The notes under the pieces are model-generated. The model was not told where the DNA came from and made no database searches. It saw only the letters and a program-made list of their open reading frames with translations. A stretch of 64,000 nucleotides of DNA from Heterohyrax brucei (lineage: Eukaryota; Chordata; Mammalia; Hyracoidea; Procaviidae). Below are positions 1 to 10,714 of this stretch, piece by piece; within the stretch, counting starts at the first letter, position 1; each line of letters begins with the position of its first letter. A program made the translations under genes and the position numbers. Where the stretch lies: positions 85,644,001 to 85,708,000 of the forward strand of contig CM053148.1 in NCBI GenBank assembly GCA_028571685.1, written 5' to 3'.

Positions 1-145
1 TAGCAAGATGGCATAGTGGTTAAGTGCTACGTCTGCTAAACGGAGGGTTGGCACTTGAGATCCACCAAGCGTACCTCAGAAACTCTATGGAGCAGTTCTA
101 CTGTAACCCATAAGGAAATTGACTCAATGGCTGTGGTTTTTTTGG
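1..145 (+). mobile_element. AfroSINE, 5' end cut by window edge
   Basis: The copy starts inside the tRNA-like head. An A-box-like TAGTGGTTAAGTG is at about 15-27, followed by the CTGCTAA loop and a GATCCACC B-box remnant. The body reads AGAAACTCTATGGAGCAGTTCTACT, and the tail is a degraded GACTCAATGGC followed by T-rich sequence. It is a non-coding pol III-type retroposon, diverged and probably inactive. Confidence 0.85.
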
Positions 146-714
146 CATAGTAAGGTGGTACTGGCAGATAATCATGCTAATAGTGGCAATAGTAACAATT
201 GCCATAGTAACATTACAACTCAGTATTTCAGTAGTTGCATAGTAGATTTCAGTATCACCTTCTGAAACAACCTGATGGAAGGTAACTTAGTGAGAACTCT
301 TAGCTTGTGCATGGTGATGTCTCTTGCCAAGAGAATAAAGTAAGAATCATTAGATGATGCAGGACAATTTGATGAAGCAAAGCAAAGACGTGACTAGCTA
401 CCCAAATGAGTTATTTATCTAATCTCTCTGACTCTCAGTTTTATCATCCAAGAATGAAGTGATTAAACGACATCTAGCTTCTGTCTCTATTCAGAGATTC
501 TAGCGCTCTATGATTAGATATCTCTTGGTAAGAAATGAGTGAATATGACTTTTGTGCCAAAAGTGTAACAAGCCCACATAATTCACATTTTTACACACAC
601 ACATAAAAGAGATTTACTTTCCTTATAACTTTGAGCAATGCCTGAGCAGGTACTTTACCAAGACTATCAAATACATTTTATCACGGGATGGCCAACTCAT
701 CTGGCTCTCCTTTG
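146..714. other. Unassigned stretch with a possible MIR fragment
   Basis: No gene is visible. About 395-520 resembles the central part of a MIR in + orientation: a TCTCTCTGACTCTCAG-like core followed by TTTTATCATC. This is weak. A short CA run sits at about 593-603. The rest looks unique and AT-rich. Confidence 0.35.
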
Positions 715-871
715 ACAGTGGCTAATCTAGTGTCAAGATGCTGGTAGAGTTCTTGACCTGGTTTGATTCTTCGCCAGTGTACCTCATGTGCAGCCACTAG
801 CCGTGTGTCAGTGGAAGACCGAGTGTTGCTACAGCTATAAAGTTTCAGCTGAGCTTCCAGACTAAGACAGT
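715..871 (+). mobile_element. tRNA-Gly-headed SINE, 5' half (split by LTR)
   Basis: This is the first half of a composite SINE whose head resembles tRNA-Gly(GCC), seen more clearly at 41431 and 63645. The body from about 785 to 866 (CATGTGCAGCCACTAG, then GAGCTTCCAGACTAAGACAG) matches the 5' region of the RTE LINE lying antisense at 26.0-26.2 kb. The copy is interrupted at 872 by a MaLR LTR and resumes at 1369. Confidence 0.65.
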
Positions 872-1368
872 TGTTTTAGTCAGCTAGTGTTGTTCAACAG
901 AAATGCCACAAGTGAGTGATTACAAAAAGAGAAATTTTATTTTGTCACAGTCTAGTGGGATAAAAGTCCAAATTCAGGGTGTTGGTTCCAGGAGAAGGCT
1001 TTCTCTGCAGGTTCTGGAGGAAGTTTCTTCTCATCAGTCTTCCCATGGGCTACAAGTTTCTGAGGTGCAGGGAACACAGTCCATTCCAAAGGGTACACCC
1101 AGCCTCTGGCACTGCTCTGTGGTAGTATGAGGTCCCCCAAACCTCTCTGCTAGCTTTTTACCTTTATATTTCAAGGGACTTTCTCAAGGCATGAAACAAT
1201 CTTATATCTTGGGTCCTGTCCTGCCAACACAACTACCACTCACCCTGCCTCATTATCATTGTAGAGACAGGATCCACAACGTGAAAGAATATCACACAAT
1301 ACCAGGAAACATGGCCCAGCCAGATTTCTACACACATTTTTGGGGGGAACACAATTCAATCTATGACA
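872..1368 (-). mobile_element. Solo MaLR-type LTR
   Basis: The 497-bp element begins TGTTTTAGTC and ends CTATGACA. It is flanked by ACAGT (867-871) and ATAGT (1369-1373), a 5-bp target duplication with one mismatch. Features of the mammalian MaLR family on the minus strand are the AGAAATGCCACAAGTG start region, the TATGAGGTCCCCC motif and the GGGGGGAACACAATTCAAT end. It is a solo LTR with no internal viral sequence. Open frames at 903-1130 (+) and 952-1140 (-) are chance frames. Confidence 0.75.
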
Positions 1369-1536
1369 ATAGTCTGGGAAGAAAGACCTAGTGATCTACT
1401 TCCAAAATCAGCCAATGAAAACCCCGTGCATCACAATGGTTCTACCCACAACCCATCACAGTCCTCATGCAGGTCAGTGTGCGTGGGGTAGTCGGGAGTC
1501 CAGGGCCAACTGAACAGCAGCTAACAATGACAACAT
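1369..1536 (+). mobile_element. tRNA-Gly-headed SINE, 3' half
   Basis: This continues the element broken at 871. It starts GGGAAGAAAGACCTAGTGATC, matches the body of the copies at 41590 and 63815, and ends in GAACAGCAGCTAACAATGAC, the degraded RTE-type tail. Joining 871 to 1374 restores the expected order of the SINE body. Confidence 0.65.
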
Positions 1537-1941
1537 CAATCCAATTTTAAAACTCAAAGCTCTGTGTCACATAAATCTCCTCAGTCCTAATTAACTGGGA
1601 AGGCTGGTCCCCCACCTTGCCGTGACATTCTACCAGCTATTCCCTTACACCCCTCCCCACAGTCTCCTACAGGCATTTCTAACTACTTCAGCCACAAGAC
1701 TCAGCTTCACCACATGACTGAGCCAATGTTAGCAAAGACAGATCATACACAAGAAACTATCATCCAGAAGGAACTTGGTTCCAACCCTCCACTGCCATCT
1801 AATGACTCTGGGACAAGCTTGGCCAGCTGCTTGTCCACTGAGAATCTGTAGTCGTCCCGAATCTGAAATCATATTGTAATCCCCAAACAACTTACTTATA
1901 TAACAACTGGACACATCCTTCCTCCATTCTTACCTGTGGGC
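1537..1941. other. Unassigned, no gene seen
   Basis: This 405-bp stretch of moderate GC has no recognisable repeat or coding signal. A 61-codon minus-strand frame (1729-1914) has no family resemblance I recognise. Confidence 0.4.
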
Positions 1942-2493
1942 TGTGGTGGTCAGGATTATGTCAACTTGACTACTCCATATTTGGCTGCTGTATTAAGTGG
2001 CAGGGCAAGGTCTGTGGTGGCTTCCTACCCCTCAGCTCTCATCTCTCCACCTTCCACTACTACTGCTGGTCTGCTCACGTAGCCAGCAGCTCCTGTTCTC
2101 TTCTTCTGGCTTCTGTTTCCTGGTCTTGAGCCATCAGCTGTTGGATTCATAAATCCTTATAGCCGATGCTTGAGAGTCCTGCTCCCTGACCTGCCGATCT
2201 TGGGTTCACCAGCCTCAGCAGCTCCGTCTCCCCGCCAGCTTGGGATCCGCCAACCTACACAACCCGTGATCTAGAACTCTGGTCTCTGACCTGCTGACCT
2301 TGGGTTCATCAGCTTCCATGGCCACGTGAGGCTTGTGCCAGGACTTGGGACATTCATCTTCTGTAATTGTATGAGCTGTTTCCTATATCTATATCTATCT
2401 ATATTTTTCTTGTACTTTATATATATTATAAACCTTTCCTTTTACCTACATGAGTTAGTGGTTTTGCTTCCCTAGAAAACCCAACCTAAGACA
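1942..2493 (+). mobile_element. ERVL-type (MLT2-like) LTR
   Basis: It opens TGTGGTGGTCAGGATTATGT, then CAACTTGACT, and closes with CCCTAGAAAACCCAACCTAAGACA, the start and end pattern of MLT2/ERVL LTRs. An AT-rich CTATATCTATC tract near 2381-2405 precedes the end, as in that family. The middle is GC-richer and not one I recognise from other mammals, so this is probably an afrotherian subfamily. A 5-bp duplication is not convincing. Confidence 0.6.
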
Positions 2494-2810
2494 GAGGCTG
2501 TCCTTGTCCTTTCTGTTTCATGATGATGGTCAGAGTCATATTTTGAAGCAATCCAGCATCTCACCTGGTAGCAAATTAATTATTCCTTTACCACTTCGGC
2601 TGTGCAGCAACCCCCTGGCTAGGCTCTCCTGTCACTGTTCCAAACCCCCACCAACTCCTGAATGTAAAGCTATACCAGTGCAGATCAAGCTGAACTGACT
2701 ATATCTCTTTGAGTGTCATAATTCAGGCTGCCACTCACCAGAGTCTTCAGCCACTACTGGCTTCCTCATTCTCCCATTGTCTTGATCGTTGGTGATTTCA
2801 GCATGAAGTA
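2494..2810. other. Unassigned, no gene seen
   Basis: Moderate-GC sequence between an LTR and a SINE fragment. A 64-codon + frame (2504-2698) has no recognisable homology. Confidence 0.35.
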
Positions 2811-2935
2811 TGAGGCTCCACCCAGAGGTGCTTCAGAAGATAGGCTTGACAATCTACTTTCAAAAAAAATCAGCCATTGAAAATCATGTGGAGCACAGGT
2901 CTACTCTGACACACCATACATGGAGGCACCATGCT
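2811..2935 (+). mobile_element. Long-form AfroSINE, 5'-truncated
   Basis: The copy lacks its tRNA-like head. It shows CACCCAGAGGTGCTTCAGAAG, then GACAATCTACTTTC and CAGCCATTGAAAATC, the body of the longer AfroSINE variants, then GTCTACTCTGACAC before decaying. Confidence 0.6.
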
Positions 2936-3914
2936 TCGGTGCTGATGATACAACAACTAGTATTAGTCCTCAAATTACCTGAATTAACTGACACATCTTT
3001 TCAGAGCACTCCAATTCTCAGTGGTAAGCCCCAGGAATAATGTTCACAAGTCTGCACCCCGACAAGGTGCAAGTCTTGCCCATACTACAATCTTGGGGGA
3101 GGCAAAGTCCTCTCCATGAGCTAAAATATGGATTGCATGAAAGCTACAGTGAGTGTGATGTGGGGAGAAGAAGCCAAAGAACGATAGCAAAGATTGTGGC
3201 ACATCTTAAATTAAATTTACAGAGTATACTGACCCATGTTTGTTACATGCTGGGTAAGAAATGCCATGAGAACTGGGAAATCTGGGGTTGCTCAAGGGAC
3301 AGCAACAGAGGAGAATCAACTGGTAGCACCAGAGAGGTGAGCTGCTATGGGGCGGCAAGCCAAAAACTGCTGGAGCTAGAAACTGCTGAAGAGGCAGAGT
3401 TGGCCACGTTTCTGACATGAGGGCAGCAGAGCAGAAGGGGAAAACAAAGGAAACTGCTCCAGTCGGAGCAGCAGCCAGCTGAGTCAGAACATAGCTCAGC
3501 TCCATCTGAAACACAGAGAGGATGACTGGGACCCGGAGATGTGTCATCAAGGTGACTCACTGACAGCAGGGACAAATGTGGGAATAGGGAATGACTGGAT
3601 CTCTTTTTCCATGATGGCCTCATTCTTAATACTCTGGAGCAAAGGCATACATTGCTCAGGGTTTGGTCCAGATTTTCCTCCCTGGCATCACCCACCTTCA
3701 GAATGTCAGAAGAATCAAGTGCATGGAGCCACCCCAATGCCCAACTGTGCCATTAAATAGCACCAAGTGTATGTCCAAGACTTGTCTAGTCAGAGGCAGT
3801 GAAGGAAAGTGCCTGTGGCTACTGAAAATGTATGCCGAGTTGGATAGAAGCGGACCGAACTTACTCTGCAGAATGGTTGTTACTTCTGCCATCTGAGCTC
3901 AGACGTGTGAGGTT
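2936..3914. other. Unassigned stretch with open frames of unknown meaning
   Basis: No repeat recognised. A 126-codon + frame (3040-3420) overlaps minus frames of 114 and 130 codons (3206-3550, 3345-3737). None has a domain, signal peptide or splice context I recognise. Frames of this size are expected by chance in moderate-GC mammalian DNA. I do not call a gene. Confidence 0.4.
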
Positions 3915-4160
3915 GAATATAAGAGGCAATCGTCCCACAGACTTTGAATGTATCAGGAGGGACCAGTCCATAGAGAAAGACATCATGGTTGATAAAGCAG
4001 AGGACCACCCCAAAAGAGGAAGACCCTAAATGAAACAGATTGAGACAGTGGCTGGGACAACGGGCTGCAACATGGCAGCAACTGTGAGACTAGCACCAGA
4101 CCAGGCAATGTTTCATTCTGCTGTGCACTGAGTCACCGTGTGTCAGAAGCAACCCAACAG
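3915..4160 (+). mobile_element. RTE LINE 3' end
   Basis: It carries the signature order of the RTE 3' region: TATCAGGAGGGACCAGTCC, AGAGAAAGACATCATGGTTG, AAAAGAGGAAGACCCT, GACAGTGGCTGGGACAA and CAGACCAGGCAATGTTTCA, ending near GTCACCGTGTGTCAGAAGC. The same order occurs in the longer copy at 42.5-42.7 kb. It is the end of the reverse-transcriptase ORF plus a short 3' UTR, heavily mutated. Confidence 0.7.
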
Positions 4161-4162
4161 CC

Positions 4163-4294
4163 TGACTCATGGTAACCCTAGAGGCCAGAGTAGAACTGCC
4201 CTCTAGAGTGTTCAAGGAGCACCTGGTGGATTTGAACTGCCGACCTTTCGGGTAGCAGTGGTAGCACTTAACCCGCTACACCACCATGGTTTCC
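4163..4294 (-). mobile_element. AfroSINE
   Basis: On the minus strand it reads GGAAACCATGGTGG, the tRNA-like head with TTAAGTGCTACCACTGC, the CAGTTCAAATCCACCAGG B-box region and the GAACTGCC body. The RTE-like tail abuts the RTE 3' end directly upstream, so the exact junction between the two elements is ambiguous. Confidence 0.8.
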
Positions 4295-4507
4295 CATTAT
4301 TTGCCAAAGTCTTCATCTAATGAAGACAAAAACCTGAGGCCATTGTTGTAGCTATATGACTTTCTCTACATTTTAAGAAAAAGGAAAATAGACTGAAAGG
4401 AAAAACTGAGTTGGAGAAAAATTGAAGAATTTGGATTATTAATATTATTTTAATGTAAAATTCTAAGTAGTCCTGGAATTTTCCCTAATCCCTCCATCTT
4501 ATATCCT

Positions 4508-4662
4508 AAACCAAGCCCACTCTTATGGAGTCAATTCTGAGTCATAGTGACCCTAGAGGACAGAGTCTGCTACACAGAGTTTCCAAGGAGCATCTGGTGG
4601 ATTCGAATTACTGACCTTTGGTAAGCAGTCATAGCATTTAACCGTTATGCAACTGTGGTTTC
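4508..4662 (-). mobile_element. AfroSINE, full-length
   Basis: Begins (plus strand) AACCAAGCCCACTCTTATGG and ends ACTGTGGTTTCC, so both tail and head are present. The B-box region is GGTGGATTCGAATTACTG in plus-strand reading. Head mutated at several CpG sites. Confidence 0.8.
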
Positions 4663-4960
4663 CTCTTATACTCATTTGGTCACTAAATCTTCTTTTAAAT
4701 ATATTTCCATTCTTCTTACTTCCTGTTTCATTGTCATTTTGCTGTTTCAAGTTCTCATCATCTTTAGTTGGAACTCTTCCAAAGCTCTTCTAACTGCTCC
4801 TGTCTTTCAGCCTTTCACCTTCCATTTCACTCATCATCAAGCTTCTCTGTTAAAAGTGTCCAGTGTTCCCTGTTGCTTAGACATACACCTGATTGCAGAT
4901 CGTGCATCCAGTAGGGTGTGTCCTAACACTTTTCTGTTGTGCACTTTCCCGTGAATCAAA
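4663..4960 (+). mobile_element. Possible L2 LINE fragment
   Basis: TC-rich sequence with short blocks such as GCTCTTCTAACTGCTCCTGTC and CATTTCACTCATCATCAAGC, reminiscent of the L2 reverse-transcriptase region. It is strongly decayed. The 99-codon frame at 4655-4954 is compatible with, but not proof of, an L2 remnant. Confidence 0.35.
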
Positions 4961-5096
4961 GTGGTCTATTAGTAATTTGTTGCCACCGTGCCAATTTCCC
5001 TTTATAGAAAACTCATTTAAAATTTTTTTCTGGAAGTATCTATATATTTTGGTTCCTAAGACTAGTCTTCAGTTTAAAAGATCATTTTACCCTCTA

Positions 5097-5255
5097 TGGA
5101 GCTCTGCTGGCACAGTGGTTAAGCATTTGGCTGCTAACCAAAAGGTCAGCAGTTCAAAACCACCAACTGCTCCTTAGAAGTCTTATGAGGTTCTACTCTG
5201 TCCTCTATGATTTCCATGAGTCAGAATTGACTTGACAGTAACGCATTTGTTTATT
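5097..5255 (+). mobile_element. AfroSINE, full-length
   Basis: Head GGAGCTCTGCTGGCACAGTGG, anticodon-like region TTGGCTGCTAACCAAAAGG, B-box GTTCAAAACC, tail GAGTCAGAATTGACTTGACAG, then a T-rich 3' run. Confidence 0.85.
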
Positions 5256-5637
5256 TCTTTGTTTGTGGTTCTCTAGTCTATACGTGATTACCACTGTTCT
5301 CACAGAACTTAGAATTGGGGAGAAAGAAAATTCAAATTTAATGTACTGATATGCTCACTGGTTTCTTTAATTATTTTAATAAACATTTATACAGGGCTCA
5401 TCATTCATCATGTATACTTTGCAGTGCTTGGTGTGATGAAATTAATGCTTGCTGTTGACTGGGACTGCTAAGGAATGCTTTATAACAGAAATGGAAATCC
5501 ACTGAAGCCCTTCTTGATAGTAAGAAAAATAACATTTCAAGGCAGCTGAAATAGCACCAAAATAGTCACAGGTACATGCGTATATGTGGGACAAGGAGAA
5601 GAATGACATAATCATATATAGGCGGTACAGTGTATCG
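5256..5637. other. Unassigned; possible L2 scrap
   Basis: AT-rich. AATAAACATTTATACAGGGC near 5379 resembles the reverse complement of the L2 3' end, but the match is short. No gene. Confidence 0.3.
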
Positions 5638-5847
5638 GAAAGCAGCTAGTGGTGCAACAATTAAGTGCCCAGCTGCTAACAGAAAAGTTGGGGATTCAAA
5701 CTCAACCAGCAGCTCTGTGGAAGAAGGACCAGTAGATCTCCTCTTATAAAGATTATAGCCTAGAAAACACAATAAGGGCTGTTCTACTCTTTCACATGAG
5801 GTCACTATGAGTTGACAGTCGACTCAGTGGCACACAACAACAACAAG
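5638..5847 (+). mobile_element. AfroSINE, long form
   Basis: Compared with the ordinary form this copy has an insert between head and tail, at about 5713-5775 (CTCTGTGGAAGAAGGACC through AAAGATTATAGCCTAG). It ends GTCGACTCAGTGGCAC followed by ACAACAACAACAAG, the tail style of the RTE LINE. Confidence 0.8.
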
Positions 5848-5860
5848 AGCAGTGTGTTCC

Positions 5861-6022
5861 AACCAAAAAAACAAAATCCGCCACCATCAAGTCAATTCTG
5901 ATTTATAGCAACCCTATAGGACAGAGCAGAATTGCCCCCGGAGAGTTTCCAAGGAGCAGCTGGTAGATTCAAACTGTCAACGTTTTGGTGGGCAGATGTG
6001 CTTTTAACACACACCAGGGCTC
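5861..6022 (-). mobile_element. AfroSINE, inserted at a reused target
   Basis: Plus strand runs from AACCAAAAAAACAAAATCCG to ACACCAGGGCTCC. It is flanked by GCAGTGTGTT (5849-5858) and ACAGTGTGTT (6025-6034), read as a target-site duplication. The second copy of that target also flanks the next SINE. Confidence 0.85.
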
Positions 6023-6050
6023 CAACAGTGTGTTAAAACAAATAAGTAAA

Positions 6051-6201
6051 TAACTGCCATTGAGTCAATACTAACTCATGGCAACTCTATAGACAGAGTG
6101 GAACTATCCCACAGAGTTTCCAGGGCGTGCGTGGCAGATTTAGACTGTCGACCTTCTGGTTGGCAGCTGTAGTAGCTAACTACTACGCTACTACAGTTTT
6201 C
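6051..6201 (-). mobile_element. AfroSINE, second hit in the same target
   Basis: Plus strand runs from TAACTGCCATTGAGTC to GCTACTACAGTTTTC. Perfect 12-bp direct repeats ACAGTGTGTTAA flank it at 6025-6036 and 6203-6214. Its A-rich tail-side spacer is 6037-6050. Confidence 0.85.
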
Positions 6202-6526
6202 AACAGTGTGTTAAGGAACATAGAATAAATGCATAATTCCTAAGTGTGGTGCCACCTAACTGTAACAGAATTTTTAAAGCAGTTTTCAGAAACAAGAGTC
6301 CTTATCATCTATATGGAAGTGAGATGAAAGTTAAGGAGAAACTCCATGACGTAAATATTTAACGTATGACTTCCAACATCTAGGCTTGACAGGGCTTGCT
6401 ATATCAAGGGGTGCTGGTAAAGCATAAGAAGGAGAAAATATGAAGTGAAAGGAAGGACATCCTAGAATTTGGATCTCATGAAATAAGCATCACAATGCGA
6501 CCAAATGACTACTTTCACACATCATT

Positions 6527-7052
6527 TGCTGTCTTAGTATTGCCGTGACAGAAATACCACAAGTGGGTGGCTTTAACAAACAGAAACTTATTCTGCCACA
6601 GCTTAGGAGACTGGGAGTCCAAATTCAGGGTTCTAGCTCTAGGGGGAAATTTTCTCTTTCTGTTGGATATAGGGGAAGGTTTTTTTTTTATCAGTCTTCC
6701 CCTGGGTCTAAGAGTTCTTCCATACAGGGACTCCAGGTCCAAATGATATACCCTGGTCGTGATTCTTCCTTCCTAGTAGCATGAGGTCCCCCTATCTTCT
6801 TTTTATCTCTTGTAAGATAAAGGGGATGCAGGCTACACCCCAGGAAAACTATGTAAGATCAGCATTGTGACCTGAGTATTGGTACTGCATCTACCCTAGT
6901 TTTCTTTAACATAACCTAATCTTGCCTCATTACCCACAAGAATTTGCAATGCACAGGACATCAGATTACAAAATAGACAACCACACAGTACTGCGAATCA
7001 TGATCTAGCCAAGATGACACATGTTTCTGAGGATACAACTCCATTCATGGCA
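6527..7052 (-). mobile_element. Solo MaLR-type LTR
   Basis: Starts TGCTGTCTTAGTATTGCCGTG, then ACAGAAATACCACAAGTGGG; has AGCATGAGGTCCCCC at about 6778 and closes with ACAACTCCATTCATGGCA. Same family and orientation as 872-1368. I could not find a matching 5-bp duplication. Frames at 6545-6784 (+) and 6515-6742 (-) are shadows of the LTR. Confidence 0.7.
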
Positions 7053-7299
7053 CTATCTATGCAAAGAGATGTGTTGATAATGTTAATTTGTTGTCAGTGA
7101 CTCGCTTAGTAGGGCAAACCATTTCACTTCTTTTAGGACTGGAGTTGGATGTCAGTAAGATTATTTAGATAGCATAAGACCTACTTATTCTCACATTTCT
7201 CTTACAGTAATAGAACATACAAAGCGGTGTTTGAAAATTAGCTAGTAAGCAGAAGAAAGACCACAGAAATAGGCCCGCATCTACATGGTTAATTGAGAG

Positions 7300-7490
7300 T
7301 AGAGACTGCTACTTAGAAATAAAAAGAAATGAACCTCTGACATACTCACCCATATGGATAAATCACAAAAACATGATGTTGAGTGACAGAAGTCAGACAG
7401 AAGAGAGAACATACTATGTAATCCTATGTATGTGAAGTTTTAGAACAGGTAAGCTATTGTGTATCTTGGGAAAAGCCCTATAGCTAAAGG
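7300..7490 (+). mobile_element. Old L1 (L1M-type) 3' fragment
   Basis: Blocks typical of the end of L1 ORF2 and the beginning of the 3' UTR: GGATAAATCACAAAAACATG, ATGTTGAGTGACAGAAGTCA, ACATACTATGTAATCC and GTGAAGTTTTAGAACAGG. No intact frame. Confidence 0.65.
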
Positions 7491-9806
7491 AAAGAGAAGG
7501 GCAAAGAGCCAGATAGGAACCTGTTTAGTTGTTTCAAAACACAGCAAGAAGACACATGGCTGGAGAGTGTGGGAAAAGGGAAGAGTGAGAGGAAATGATG
7601 TGAAATGAGGTCTTCTCTTTGTATTTTATAGGAAATGTAATGGCAAGTCTTTTAAAGGGTTCTGAAATACAAACTGACGAAATCTAATTGCAATTTCTAA
7701 AAGATCACTTGGTTTGCTCTACGAACCTATGGGAACAAGAGTAGAAGCTAGCAGATGAGTTATAAAGCTTTTGGTGATGGTCTAGGTGAAGGCTTTGATG
7801 AGCGTGACAGTGGCAAAGGCGCTTTCGCATGATGGGTTTTGAACATGTCAGGTAGAGCCACAGGATTAGTGAATTGTGGGCAACATGACCACAGCTGAGG
7901 CTGTGGGCAATTTAGTCATGGTTAGGGCAAATGTCAAGGCCTGGGTGTGGGGCTTGTGAGTCTGGAATGAATGAACGTAAAACACCTGCGAACAGCTGGA
8001 GTGTATGACATCAACCCTCGTAAATGATGGGTCTGGTCCGCTGAGTGCGATCTTGGTACCCGTGCCTAGGCCCAAGTGCTTTACCTCAAGGAGAGCTGAA
8101 TTCACCTGATGTTAGTCAGGAAGACATCTATTTACTTTGTGGGGAACTATCCACACCCTATTCAAATTAATGCCTGCTCTGCTGCACACACCTGCTTTGC
8201 TCACTAAATAAAAGGGAGCTGTCTGGTGCCTAAGTGTTGTTGCTGGCGTGTCAGAGATACCAGCTTCCCTCCTCACCACCAGTGTTTCTTGTGTGGCATT
8301 CTTCATCAGCACCAATCAGCCATGGACAATACAGACCGTGGAACTCAACAGTGAATGTATCTTGGGTGTAAGAGAAAGAATCATCAAGATTTGGGGAGGA
8401 GAAACCAAGCTAATTGGGACGTCCATCTACTGACATAGGAATACTGGAGGAAAGTTAAGGGAATGGTAAGTTTGAGAGATCCACTCTAGGCATTTCAATA
8501 CAGACATCACATAGTTGAAGACATCAGTCTGGAGGCCAGGAAGAGTTTGGAAGGAGAAATGCAAACTTGAGAAACAGCATCTTATCAATAATTGGCAAAA
8601 ACATGATACGGGATAAAATGACCCGAGGAATGAGTGTCCGTAATAAGAGGAAAAGAAGAGCCAGACTGGGTCCTGGGGCTTTAAAACATTTGGCAGATCT
8701 GAAAGGGGGAAAGGAACCAGAAAACATGGCTAATATGGAATGGCCAATGGAGAATGAGGCAATGGATGAAATTATTTCAAGATGCAAACATTGAACGTGT
8801 CAGCTGAGGTGTGAAGGCAAGATGAGGGCAAAGAATCAATCATGTGGAGATCAAGATGGGAGCTAATGTCTGACAACACACAGAGCATGGGTGATCTCCA
8901 CGGAGGAGAGTGACAAGGTCTAGACAAGTAAGAGAGACGGTGGAAGGAGGTAATGATTACATAACTAACCAGTATGTAAACACAGTCCAGAGCTTTTGCT
9001 ATAAAGAACAGAGATATCATCCAGTAGGTGAAGGAGAAGCGGCCAGTAGGTGAAGGAGAAGGTTGTTGCGCTGTTCTAGAACTCTTCTCACAACCATAAA
9101 ATAGATTCTGGCTTAATGTTCTTAGCTGGAGTTTCTAAATATACAGGCCTTTCCTTAAATTATACTTTTGAATTTTAATAATGGCTGTAATAAAAATGAA
9201 TTTATGCTCTGCATGCACTTTTGATATTATCTGGAAATGTTCAGCAGGAAAAATATGCTGAGAAATGCAGACCAACATTTCATTTCATTTCAGCTACCAA
9301 GCATGATTCCTTTGCAAGTCCCAGAGGATGTGACCCATTACTGTACACACAAGAAAGAGTCAATAAATACTGGTCAGACTGCATTTCACCCCACCAAATC
9401 CAGAGAAACTAAAACTTTAAAAAAGTACCAAAACAAAAGATCCAACATGACCTACAGACTATGGTTCTGACACGAAATCTCCATCACCAGATTCACAAAG
9501 GATAATGCGAAACCAAAGCAACTACACGGGCTGTTTTGGTAAGAACATCTTTTATAAAAATGGCAAAAGCTAGAAAAATGAAACTGAAATCAACTAAGAG
9601 ATAAGCTGTGAGAACTCCTCTACATTTTTATTTCACTATTTATATGTTATATACCAAAAATAAGGACTTACTATCTCCAACATGTATCCATTATTTGTGA
9701 AATTGTTTTAATTTTTTTTCTGACTTTGGCAACATATACAATGTAATGTCCTATAATTAAAACACTTTTGGCTATGCACTCCAAATTAGACCTTCCCTTT
9801 CCATAC
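7491..9806. other. Unassigned 2.3-kb stretch, no gene seen
   Basis: No repeat that I can name. An AATAAA sits near 8207, followed by AGGGAGCTGTCTGGTGCC; this could be an LTR polyadenylation region or chance. Frames of 60-90 codons on both strands (7866-8105, 8524-8787, 8567-8794, 8772-9020) overlap antisense to each other and look like noise. GTAGGTGAAGGAGAAG is tandemly repeated at 9024-9060. Confidence 0.4.
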
Positions 9807-9808
9807 AC

Positions 9809-10029
9809 AAGAAGCCCTGGTGGTCCCCTGGGTGAATGCTTTGCTGTGAACTGCAAGGTCTGCAGTTTGAACCCACCAGCCCCTCATCCGAGGAAAAAGA
9901 TACAGCAGTCAGTCTGCTTCTGTCAAGATTTGTCACTTTACAAACCTCATATTGCAGTTCTACTATGTTTTATCAGGTCACCATGAGTTAGAACTGACTC
10001 AATGGCAAAGGGTTTGCTTTTGGTTTTCT
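9809..10029 (+). mobile_element. AfroSINE, long form, with target duplication
   Basis: Head GAAGCCCTGGTGGTCC, B-box GTTTGAACCCACCAGCC, long-form insert (GTCAGTCTGCTTCTGTCAAG), tail GAACTGACTCAATGGCAAAG, then TTTGCTTTTGGTTTTC. Flanked by CCATACAC at 9801-9808 and 10030-10037. Confidence 0.85.
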
Positions 10030-10207
10030 CCATACACCCAAGATCCCATATTTATGAGGTAGAGAGAAAGACTTAGACTCAGAACTCCCCAGAATAAGAA
10101 CACTTCTTCCTGCCTGGCCTCTCTACACCTTATTTACCACCTACAACACTTGCAGACTCAATCCTACTCTCTGCCATGAAACCACTGGGATTTATTTAAT
10201 TATGGCC

Positions 10208-10709
10208 TGTTTTAGTCAGCTGGGGCCGCTCTAACAGAAATACCACAGAGTGGATGGCTTTAACAAAGAAAGATTTATTCTTACACAGTCCGGTAGGTTG
10301 CAAGTCCATATTCAGGGTGTCCGCTCCAGGGAAAGACTTTCCCCTTGTCGGCTCTGGAGGAAAGTCCGGTATTGCATCAGTCTTTGTCCAGGAAGCGTCC
10401 TCATGCAAGAACCTCTGGTCTGAAGGACGCGCTCTGCTCCCGGTGCTGCTTGCTTGATGGTAGCGAGGTTCTCAAATTGTCCTTTGTTTCTTTTTCCTTT
10501 TACTCCTTGCAAGCTAAAAGCATTAAGGGTGGGGCAAGCCATACTCCAGGGAAACTTCCCCCACAGCAGGAATTCACAGCCCCACCCTAATCCTTTAACA
10601 TACAGGTTAGCAAAACCACACAATGGAGGACAGTCCCAAGATACTGGGAACCATATCCCAGCCACATGGCTGCACACATTTTTGGGGGGACACAATTCCA
10701 ACCATGACA
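10208..10709 (-). mobile_element. Solo MaLR-type LTR with perfect target duplication
   Basis: The 502-bp LTR begins TGTTTTAGTCAGCTGGGG and ends AACCATGACA. TGGCC is repeated exactly at 10203-10207 and 10710-10714, the 5-bp duplication expected of ERVL/MaLR integration. It interrupts sequence that resembles L2 downstream. The minus frame 10312-10734 (140 codons) and overlapping + frames lie inside the LTR and are not genes. Confidence 0.8.
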
Positions 10710-10714
10710 TGGCC

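Noticed and set aside
3040-3737. Overlapping frames of 114-130 codons on both strands
   Set aside because: Mutually antisense, no domain, no splice context. Typical of moderate-GC non-coding sequence.
8207-8225. Polyadenylation signal of a gene
   Set aside because: AATAAA occurs but no exon or processed transcript precedes it. Could be an LTR relic or chance.
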